From the NCBI GenBank assembly GCA_000154345.1, contig DS480346.1, forward strand, positions 1 through 64,000: DNA of 64,000 nucleotides. The letters are read 5' to 3'. Of the stretch, positions 8,818 to 15,832 are shown piece by piece. Both the position numbers and the translations under genes were made by a program. The notes under the pieces were generated by a model. That model saw nothing but the letters and a program-made list of their open reading frames with translations. It searched no databases and was not told the origin of the DNA. Each line of letters starts with the position of its first letter. The stretch's first letter is position 1. The stretch is from [Clostridium] leptum DSM 753 (GTDB taxonomy: Bacteria; Bacillota; Clostridia; Oscillospirales; Acutalibacteraceae).

Positions 8818-8969
8818 GGCGCCGGCGGCCGCGAAGGACCTCCATATCCATATTGATTTCACCGGCTCTTCCGGATAGACGCGGATAGGCCATTACCGCC
8901 TTGTCCGGCTGTGCCGCGATAATACAAACAGGATATTTTTAGATAATTATTACCTTCTGTTTCTGCAAA

Positions 8970-9008
8970 CAAGGGGCGGAAAATCATAAGATGATTTTCC
9001 GCCCCTTG
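8970..9008 (-). terminator. Intrinsic terminator after galM
   Basis: A perfect 18-bp stem (CAAGGGGCGGAAAATCAT and its complement) with a 3-base loop, followed on the minus strand by TTTGCAG. It closes the hisS-aspS-galM unit. Confidence 0.8.
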
Positions 9009-9045
9009 TGATCTTACGGCGGCAGCTTCGGCCTCAGCCGCTTTA

Positions 9046-10086
9046 TTACAGATGGAACCGGTATTCGGTGGTATAATGGTACATTTCGCCGGGGGAGGTA
9101 AATCCGCCGGGAAATTCAGGATGGTTGGGGGTATCCGGGAAGAACTGGGTTTCCAGGCACACGGCGGCGTGGGCCGGATAGCTTTTTCCGCCCTTGCCCG
9201 GCACGGGGCCGGCGCTGTTGGCGGTAAAAAGCTGTACGCCGGGCTTATCAGTGTAAACATCCATCTGAATCCCGGTTTTCGGGGAGGACAGGGACGCCAC
9301 CCGCCTCATGGTTCCGTCCCAGCTGTTGACGACGTAATTCAGGTCGTAGCCGTTGTTGGCCTTCAGCGCCGGGTCATCCGCGCCGATCTCCTGGCCGATG
9401 GCCTTGGGAGAGGTAAAATCAAAGGGAGTTCCCTTGACCGGCACCAGCTCCCCGGTGGGAAGCAGAGCCTCGTTGGCCGCGGTATAGCAGCCGGCATCCA
9501 GCCAAAGCACGTGGTCCAGGGCGGTTTCGCCCTCGCCGGAAAGGTTGAAGAAGGAATGGTTGGTCATATTCACCGGGGTTTTCTGATCCGTGGTGCCCCG
9601 GTATTCTATTCTCACTCCATTGTCGGCGGTCAGGGTATAGGTCATTTCCATGGTCAAATTTCCCGGGAAACCGTCCTCCCCGTCGGGACTTTCCACACGC
9701 AGCGTCACTGACGGCTCGCCGCCGTCCTCCTCCTTTACCGCCTGCCAGACCCGGAAGGTCAGGCCGTTTCCCCCGTGAAGGGTGTTGCCGTTTTCATTGG
9801 CGGTCAGGTGATATTCCCTGCCGTCCATAGTGAATTTGGCCCCGCCGATCCGGTTGGCGTAGCGGCCGATTGGCGCCCCGTAGTAGCAGGCGGCCTTTAC
9901 GTATTCATCCAGGGTATCGAAGCCAAGCTCCACATCCCGGGCGATTCCCTGGCGGTCCTTCACCAGCAGGGACTGGATAATGCCGCCGTAGGTATAAAAG
10001 GTCATCGCCAAGCCGTTTTCGTTTTCCAGAGTATATTGGGCGACGGCTTTTCCGTTTACCGTGCCCGCTTCCTTTTTTGTAATCAT
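9046..10086 (-). CDS. galM: Aldose 1-epimerase (galactose mutarotase)
   Basis: A 346-aa enzyme that interconverts alpha and beta anomers of hexoses in the cytoplasm. The catalytic histidine is in TNHSFFNL (H177) and the catalytic glutamate in CLETQFFPD (E312). GRYANRI and the substrate-loop NTLHGGNGL are also family motifs. Length is normal. Its ATG overlaps the aspS stop codon, so it is translated with an aminoacyl-tRNA synthetase. That is an odd neighbour for a sugar enzyme and places it under the upstream T-box. A strong terminator follows. Confidence 0.95.
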   Translation of the reverse strand: MITKKEAGTVNGKAVAQYTLENENGLAMTFYTYGGIIQSLLVKDRQGIARDVELGFDTLDEYVKAACYYGAPIGRYANRIGGAKFTMDGREYHLTANENGNTLHGGNGLTFRVWQAVKEEDGGEPSVTLRVESPDGEDGFPGNLTMEMTYTLTADNGVRIEYRGTTDQKTPVNMTNHSFFNLSGEGETALDHVLWLDAGCYTAANEALLPTGELVPVKGTPFDFTSPKAIGQEIGADDPALKANNGYDLNYVVNSWDGTMRRVASLSSPKTGIQMDVYTDKPGVQLFTANSAGPVPGKGGKSYPAHAAVCLETQFFPDTPNHPEFPGGFTSPGEMYHYTTEYRFHL

Positions 10087-11879
10087 TCCTTTGTTTCCTC
10101 CTGTAGATTAATGGAGATGCCAAGCTCATCCAGCTGCTTTTGATCCACCGGCGCCGGAGACGCGGTCATTAGCTCGCCGGAATTGGCTACCTTGGGATAA
10201 GCGATCACATCCCGGATGCTGTCGCATCCCAGCATCAGCATCACCAGCCGGTCCAGGCCGAAGGCCATGCCGCCGTGAGGCGGCGCGCCGTAGCGGAACG
10301 CGTCGATCAAAAAGCCGAACCGTTCCTGGGCCTCCTCCTGGGTAAAGCCCAGCGCCTTAAACATCCGCTGCTGCAGCGCCGGGTCGTTGATCCGGATAGA
10401 TCCGCCGCCGACCTCGTTGCCGTTGAGCACCATATCGTAGGCCCTGGCCCGCACCGCGCCGGGATTGGTTTCCAGCTGCTCCAGATCTTCGTCGTTGGGG
10501 TGGGTGAAGGGATGATGCTTAGCGACAAACCGGCCCTCCTCCTCGTCGTATTCAAACAGAGGAAAGTCGGTGATCCACAGAAGATTGGGCCTGCTTTCGT
10601 CAATGATTCCCATCTGCCTGGCGCACTCGCACCGCAGGGCGCCCAGAGTGTCAAATACTACCTGGGGCTTGTCGCTAGCCACAAGGAACAGCAGGTCGCC
10701 GTTTTCCGCCTCCAGCGCCGACCTCACCCCTGCGGCTTCCTCCTCCTTCAGGAATTTTTCGTAGGAGGAGCTGGAGGAACCGTCCTGGTTCAGCTTAGTC
10801 CAGGCCAGGCCCTTGGCGCCGTAGGCCTTGACCCATTCGGCCAGCTTATCGATCTCTTTTCTGGTGTAGCAGGCTCCGCCCTTTACATTGATGCCGCGTA
10901 CGCTTCCGCCGGCGGAAACAGCCCCGGCAAATACCCGGAACTCGGTGCCCTTCAGGACTTCCGTCAGGTTTTTCAGCTCATAGCCGAACCGCAGGTCCGG
11001 CTTATCGGAGCCAAACCGCTCCATGCCCTCGGCGTAGGTCATCCGGGGGAAGGGGGTCTGGATTTCCACATCCAGCACCTCCTTGTAGACGGTTTTCACG
11101 AAGCCCTCGGCCATGGACATAATATCCTCCTCGTCGATGAAGGACATTTCCAGGTCGATCTGGGTAAATTCCGGCTGCCGGTCGGCCCGCAGGTCCTCGT
11201 CCCGGAAGCACCGGGCGATCTGCATATACCGGTCGAAGCCCGCCAGCATGGTCAGCTGCTTATACAGCTGAGGGGACTGGGGCAGGGCAAAAAAGCTGCC
11301 GGGAAACACCCGGCTGGGCACCAGGTAGTCTCTGGCCCCCTCGGGGGTGGACTTGATCAAAATAGGGGTTTCCACCTCCACAAAGCCGTTTTGGTCGAAA
11401 TAGTCCCGGGCGATTTTCACGATCTTATGCCGGGCGATAATCTTATCCTGCACGTCGGGGCGGCGCAGATCCAAATAGCGGTATTTCAGCCGCAGCTCCT
11501 CCTTGACCTTGCTGTCCTCGGTGATCTCAAAGGGAGGGGTTTCGCTTTTGGAAAGCACCCGCAGGTCGGTGACCTCGATCTCCACCTCGCCGGTGGGGAT
11601 CTCCTTGTTTTTGCTGGAGCGTTCCCGCACTACGCCCTTGGCCGCCAGCACAAATTCTGCCCGGACGCCGAAGGCCTTGCCGAAAATTTCCTTGTCCGTG
11701 TGGTCGTCAAAGGCCAGCTGTATAATGCCGGTGCGGTCGCGCAGGTCGATGAAAATCAGCTGTCCCAGGTCGCGCTGCCGCTGGGCCCATCCGCATACCA
11801 CAACCTCCTTGCCCACGTCGGAAAGCCTCGGCTCTCCGCAGTAGTGGGTTCTTTTCAGTCCTGTCATCACTTCTGCCAT
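10083..11879 (-). CDS. aspS: Aspartyl-tRNA synthetase
   Basis: A 598-aa bacterial-type AspRS charging tRNA-Asp. An N-terminal OB-fold anticodon domain (residues about 1-110) is followed by the class II catalytic core with motif 2 in RCFRDEDLRADRQPEFTQID. The bacterial GAD insertion lies around 290-420, and motif 3 is GLDRLVMLMLG near 540. It lies 187 bases after hisS and overlaps galM by four bases. The unit starts behind a T-box whose features fit tRNA-Asp, which would make this gene the direct target. Confidence 0.97.
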   Translation of the reverse strand: MAEVMTGLKRTHYCGEPRLSDVGKEVVVCGWAQRQRDLGQLIFIDLRDRTGIIQLAFDDHTDKEIFGKAFGVRAEFVLAAKGVVRERSSKNKEIPTGEVEIEVTDLRVLSKSETPPFEITEDSKVKEELRLKYRYLDLRRPDVQDKIIARHKIVKIARDYFDQNGFVEVETPILIKSTPEGARDYLVPSRVFPGSFFALPQSPQLYKQLTMLAGFDRYMQIARCFRDEDLRADRQPEFTQIDLEMSFIDEEDIMSMAEGFVKTVYKEVLDVEIQTPFPRMTYAEGMERFGSDKPDLRFGYELKNLTEVLKGTEFRVFAGAVSAGGSVRGINVKGGACYTRKEIDKLAEWVKAYGAKGLAWTKLNQDGSSSSSYEKFLKEEEAAGVRSALEAENGDLLFLVASDKPQVVFDTLGALRCECARQMGIIDESRPNLLWITDFPLFEYDEEEGRFVAKHHPFTHPNDEDLEQLETNPGAVRARAYDMVLNGNEVGGGSIRINDPALQQRMFKALGFTQEEAQERFGFLIDAFRYGAPPHGGMAFGLDRLVMLMLGCDSIRDVIAYPKVANSGELMTASPAPVDQKQLDELGISINLQEETKE

Positions 11880-12066
11880 ATGATTTCTTCCTTCCGTTTT
11901 CCTGTGATTTTCCCGTGGTTTTTTGTCGGTATCGATTTTTCACAGGCCGTCAGAGGGCCTGCCTGTTCCGAGCCTTCTTTGCGGCGCATTTGTTTTTTCC
12001 GGGCTGTCTGCCAAAACGCGGCCCGACGCCGTGTGCCGGTCCGCGCCGGAAGCCCGTTTCATCCGC

Positions 12067-13368
12067 TTATAAGCTCAGACTGCTTTGCGCGTCGAAATAG
12101 ATCTGGGTAAACTCGTCCACAAAGCTTTCCCCCAGAGAGATCTCTTTCTGTTCGCCGGTGGCCATATTTTTCACTTTGGCCTTTTGCTCCTCCAGCTCGC
12201 TGTCTCCCAGCACCAGGCTGAACTTAGCTCCCAGCTTATCGGCGTATTTCATCTGGGCTTTCAGGCTCCTGCCCACCAGGTCGCACTCGGCGTTCAGGGA
12301 GGTGGTCCGCACCAGCTCCGCCAGCCGGAACGCCTGGGCCTTGGCCTTATCACCCAGAGAGGCCACGTACAGGTCGCAGGTTGGGGGCGTTACCGCCGCC
12401 AAAGCGCTGTCAGGCTGAGCGAGCACCAGCATCAGCCGTTCCAGACCTAAGCCGAAGCCCAGCGACGGCATGGACGGCCCGCCTATTTCCTCCACCAGGC
12501 CGTCATAGCGGCCGCCGCCGCACACAGTGCCCTGAGCGCCGATGCCGGTAGAGACAAATTCAAACACGGTCTTGGTATAATAATCCAGGCCCCGGACAAT
12601 CGTGGGGTTCACCGTATAGGCAATTCCCATGGTATCCAGGCAGGTCTTGACGCCTTCAAAATGCTCCCTGCACTCGCCGCACAGGTAATCCAGCATGACC
12701 GGCGCGCCCTCGGCGATCTTAGAGCAGACCGGGCTTTTGCAGTCCAGAATCCGCATAGGATTCCTATTCAGCCTGCCCAGGCAGGTTTCGCACAGCTGGT
12801 CTTGATAGCCCTGAAAATACTCCTTCAGCGCCTTGTGGTACTCGGCCCGGCATTTCGGGCATCCGATGGAGTTGATCTCCAGCGACAGGTTTTTAACTCC
12901 CAGCACGTCGAACACAGATTTCGCCAGGCAGATCACCTCGGCGTCCGCCGACGGCGCCCCGGCGCCGAATACCTCCACGCCGAATTGGTGAAATTCTCTC
13001 AGCCGTCCGGCCTGGGGCTTTTCATACCGGTAGCAGGAGGTAAAATAGTACGCCTTGATGGGCAGGGCGTCGTTATACAAGCCGTGCTCCACCATAGCCC
13101 GCACCGCGCCGGCGGTGCCCTCCGGCCTCAGAGTGATAGAGCGTCCGCCTTTATCCTGGAAGGTATACATCTCCTTTTGCACCACATCCGTGGTTTCTCC
13201 CACCGACCGCTGGAACAGCTCCGTATGCTCAAACACTGGTGTGCGGATCTCCTTAAAGCCATACGCGCTGCAAATCCGGCGCATAGCGTCCTCCACCACC
13301 TGCCACTGATAGCTCTCCTTCGGCAGAACATCCTGGGTCCCTCTCGGCCCCTTTGTCAACAATCCCAT
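12067..13368 (-). CDS. hisS: Histidyl-tRNA synthetase
   Basis: A 433-aa class II HisRS. RTPVFEHTELF (motif 1), RYEKPQAGRLREFHQFGVE (motif 2) and GFGLGLERLM (motif 3) are visible, and the C-terminal anticodon domain follows from about 330. I chose the ATG at 13368 (MGLLTKGPRGTQDV) because AAGGAGG precedes it closely and it fits the family N-terminus. An ATG nine codons upstream belongs to the tandem repeat that ends here. The gene is separated from its T-box terminator by about 770 bases, most of them the 152-bp repeat array. Confidence 0.96.
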   Translation of the reverse strand: MGLLTKGPRGTQDVLPKESYQWQVVEDAMRRICSAYGFKEIRTPVFEHTELFQRSVGETTDVVQKEMYTFQDKGGRSITLRPEGTAGAVRAMVEHGLYNDALPIKAYYFTSCYRYEKPQAGRLREFHQFGVEVFGAGAPSADAEVICLAKSVFDVLGVKNLSLEINSIGCPKCRAEYHKALKEYFQGYQDQLCETCLGRLNRNPMRILDCKSPVCSKIAEGAPVMLDYLCGECREHFEGVKTCLDTMGIAYTVNPTIVRGLDYYTKTVFEFVSTGIGAQGTVCGGGRYDGLVEEIGGPSMPSLGFGLGLERLMLVLAQPDSALAAVTPPTCDLYVASLGDKAKAQAFRLAELVRTTSLNAECDLVGRSLKAQMKYADKLGAKFSLVLGDSELEEQKAKVKNMATGEQKEISLGESFVDEFTQIYFDAQSSLSL

Positions 13369-13390
13369 AACTTCCTCCTTTTTTATTTCG

Positions 13391-13942
13391 CGCATGGCGC
13401 GCCCGCTCAGGGCGGGCGCGTCGTCCTCCGCTGTAATTTTTTATCCTTCCGCACGCGTTTTTCACCCTGTGGAAAACACGGGCCTGATAAGTCAGCATTT
13501 TGCTTGGGGTTCTTTGCCGTTCGGTTTCAGCTTTTCCTTTCCCGCATGGCGCGCCTGCTCAGGGCGGGCGCGTCGTCCTCCGCTGTAATTTTTTATCCCT
13601 CCGCACGCGTTTTTCACCCTGTGGAAAACACGGGCCTGATAAGTCAGCATTTTGCTTGGGGTTCTTTGCCGTTCGGTTTCAGCTTTTCCTTTCCCGCATG
13701 GCGCGCCTGCTCAGGGTGGGCGCGTCGTCCTCCGCTGTAATTTTTTATCCCTCCGCACGCGTTTTTCACCCTGTGGAAAACACGGGCCTGATAAGTCAGC
13801 ATTTTGCTTGGGGTTCTTTGCCGTTCGGTTTCAGCTTTTCCTTTCCCGCATGGCGCGCCTGCTCAGGGCGGGCGCGTCGTCCTCCGCTGTGATTTTTTAT
13901 CCCTCCGCACGCGTTTTTCACCCTGTGGAAAACACGGGCCTG
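13391..13942. repeat. 152-bp tandem repeat, about 3.6 copies, in the hisS leader
   Basis: Copies start at 13391, 13543, 13695 and 13847; the last stops after 96 bases at 13942. Copies are nearly identical, with a few single-base changes. Each carries a GC-rich hairpin (in copy 1, CGCGCCCGC, loop TCAGG, GCGGGCGCG) and one TGTGGAAAA (13468, 13620, 13772, 13924), one base off a DnaA box. The unit is not a multiple of three, and open frames across it arise from the repetition. The array begins 23 bases before the hisS ATG and lies between the T-box terminator and the gene. Confidence 0.95.
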
Positions 13943-14134
13943 CTTGCTGGATTAGCTGCCCCTTGGCGCTTTCTCCAGAATTTTTATAAATTTTTTATCC
14001 TGTCATTTGATACCTCTGTTTTTTATTTCACTGAAATAGGGTTCAGCGGTTCTCTGGTTTTTAAGCCGTTTAAAGCCGGGCGGTAAAATCATCTCATGAC
14101 CCCCGCCGCGAAGGTCTCGTTTTCCGCTCCATAA
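13943..14134. other. AT-rich spacer between repeat array and T-box terminator
   Basis: About 190 bases with no gene. It is part of the long transcribed hisS leader and contains T-rich runs but no clear promoter on the minus strand. Confidence 0.5.
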
Positions 14135-14415
14135 AAAGGCCTTCGTTCCTATCCGCGCCAATATAATTGACGGGGATAGGGACGAAGGCCTTTGCCTCGT
14201 GGTGCCACCCTAATTCCGGGCGCACTGCGCCCGCTTTAGCGTTCTGATAACGGAGAACCTTCCGGATTCCCTTCGCCTTCAGGCGCGGGATCAGCTAACG
14301 GGCGTCTTTCTTTTCCACGTACCGTCGCAAGCGCGCTTCCAGCCCGGCGGAACCGCCGTTCGCGCTCTCTCTGGGCGAGCGAAGAAAATACTCCTCCCGG
14401 TCAAAGCTTTGTTTT
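14135..14415 (-). promoter_or_regulatory. T-box leader controlling hisS-aspS-galM, probably tRNA-Asp responsive
   Basis: The conserved T-box GGGTGGCACCACGAGG is on the minus strand at 14195-14210. It is followed by a 20-bp terminator stem (14135-14193) and a T-run. Upstream is a stem I-like region with GGAGTA near 14390 and CCAGAGAG near 14370. The antiterminator bulge TGGC would pair with a tRNA ending GCCA; tRNA-Asp has discriminator G73 while tRNA-His has C73. Candidate GAC (Asp) specifier triplets lie at 14324-14326 and 14304-14306. The specifier is not proven by folding. Confidence 0.88.
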
Positions 14416-14506
14416 CGTTTTTAATTTTCCGGAGCCAAGCTTGCCCCCGGTTCCAAAAGCTAAGGGGGGGCTGCGGGGTTGGGCTCCTTTCAGAGAGCAT
14501 TACAAA

Positions 14507-14911
14507 TTAATATCTTGGGTTTAAAATATTGCGCCAATCCAGGTCTCCTCTTTCCAGGCCGTGGATCAGAACCTCGGCGGTAGCAATGTTGGTAGCCACC
14601 GGGATATTATGCATATCGCAGAGGCGGAGCAGGTTGATGTCGTTAGGCTCATGGGGTTTGGGATCCAAGGGATCCCGGAAAAACAGGAGCAGATCCACCT
14701 CATTGCAGGCGATGCGCGCCGCGATCTGCTGGTCGCCGCCCTGAGAGCCGGAGAGGAATTTTTGGATGGTCAGCCCTGTGGCCTCGCTGACCATTTTGCC
14801 GGTTGTGCCCGTCGCGCAAAGGTTGTGCCGGCTTAGGATGCCGCAGTAAGCGATACAAAATTGCACCATAAGTTCTTTTTTCGCGTCATGGGAAATCAAA
14901 GCTATATTCAT
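14507..14911 (-). CDS. mgsA: Methylglyoxal synthase
   Basis: A 134-aa cytoplasmic enzyme converting dihydroxyacetone phosphate to methylglyoxal and phosphate, a glycolytic overflow bypass. Family motifs are NIALISHDAKK at the start, ATGTTGKM (phosphate binding), GSQGGDQQI, and FFRDPLDPKPHEPDI-like FFRDPLDPKPHEPNDI, which contains the catalytic aspartate region. Length is normal. It is the last gene of the mreB-mreC-mreD-mrdA-minD group, a linkage seen in other Clostridia. Confidence 0.95.
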   Translation of the reverse strand: MNIALISHDAKKELMVQFCIAYCGILSRHNLCATGTTGKMVSEATGLTIQKFLSGSQGGDQQIAARIACNEVDLLLFFRDPLDPKPHEPNDINLLRLCDMHNIPVATNIATAEVLIHGLERGDLDWRNILNPRY

Positions 14912-14973
14912 TTCAACAGTTCCCTCCTAAAAATAGAATGATCGGTAGAGTTTATCCAAGTGCAAGAGAATGA

Positions 14974-15720
14974 CTAATTATGAAAATGGAGCAAAGGAAC
15001 ATTTTCCCCTTCGAAACGGGCGGCCACCCGGCCGAACGCCTGCGCGGCAGGAGCGTTTTTCGCGTTTACAATGGGCTTGCCGTGAACCACAGCTTCCACC
15101 ACAGACAAATCCTCGGGAATAATTCCCAGAAGCTGCAGTCCAGTTTCATCAATCACTTGGTCTAAATCCTCAAAGCAGTTGAGCCGGCGGAAGCTTTTTT
15201 CCGAAAACCGGCTGATCACCAGGCGGGTTTCCTGGATGCCGGCTTCCCGCAGCAGCCTGCCCGCCTTTTGAGAATTTCGGATACAAACCGGATCCGTATT
15301 CGCCACCACAATTCCTCTGCCGGCCGGAGCGCAGGCGGCCCGAAAGCCTCTGCCAAACCCGGCGGGGCAGTCGATCACAATGTGGTCGTAATAGGGTGCG
15401 AACGCATGGATCAGCGGCTTCATCAGCCTGGGGCTGACCACATCCTCTGTTTCCAGCGGAGCCGGCAGCAGATAAAGCCCTTTCACCGGGCTTTCGTAAA
15501 CCGCGTCCGCGGGGCGGCAGCTGCCCTTTACCAGGTCGGCCAGGTCGAACACCAGCTTTTCCCCGATGCCAAGCATATAGTCCAGGCTTCGCAGCCCGGC
15601 GTCGCAGTCCACAAGCAAAACCCGCCTTCCCCTGCCGGCTAAAGCGTACCCCAGCCCGGCCGTAAACACGGATTTTCCCACGCCGCCTTTTCCTGATGTG
15701 ATTACTGTGATTGTTCCCAT
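14974..15720 (-). CDS. minD: MinD-like P-loop ATPase, without partner Min genes
   Basis: A 248-aa deviant Walker A ATPase with GKGGVGKS at residues 10-17, the DCDAGLRSLD switch region and VIDCPAGFGRGF. It follows mrdA by about 110 bases and precedes mgsA, the usual place of minC-minD-minE. Neither minC nor minE is present. The C-terminus ends ENVPLLHFHN and lacks the basic amphipathic helix that anchors MinD to membranes. It may therefore be a diverged MinD with another partner. Symbol by position and similarity; division-site selection is not proven. Confidence 0.8.
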   Translation of the reverse strand: MGTITVITSGKGGVGKSVFTAGLGYALAGRGRRVLLVDCDAGLRSLDYMLGIGEKLVFDLADLVKGSCRPADAVYESPVKGLYLLPAPLETEDVVSPRLMKPLIHAFAPYYDHIVIDCPAGFGRGFRAACAPAGRGIVVANTDPVCIRNSQKAGRLLREAGIQETRLVISRFSEKSFRRLNCFEDLDQVIDETGLQLLGIIPEDLSVVEAVVHGKPIVNAKNAPAAQAFGRVAARFEGENVPLLHFHN

Positions 15721-15832
15721 ACTGATATTACCCTCATATTTAACATGTTAACACAAAAAAAGCAATACGTCAAAGCGTTTTTTTGAATTTTCTGTGAAAA
15801 AACGACGAAATTTTTTCCACTAATCTATGACA

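Larger units (their letters stand above)
8586..9045. other. Intergenic region between the MATE remnant and galM
   Basis: It contains the MATE promoter (8789-8817), a GC-rich hairpin-forming stretch around 8620-8760 and the galM terminator (8970-9008). I see no gene. Confidence 0.6.

Noticed and set aside
10275..12110. Very long open frame (about 611 codons) on the plus strand opposite aspS
   Set aside because: It is antisense to a certain aspS gene; GC-rich third positions keep the opposite frame open. The protein resembles no family.
13391..13942. CRISPR-like array
   Set aside because: Units are 152 bp without unique spacers; they are direct tandem copies.
13394..14086. Overlapping open frames of 60-140 codons in the hisS leader
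   Set aside because: They are created by the 152-bp repeat, which is not a multiple of three and opens all frames; no ribosome binding sites.
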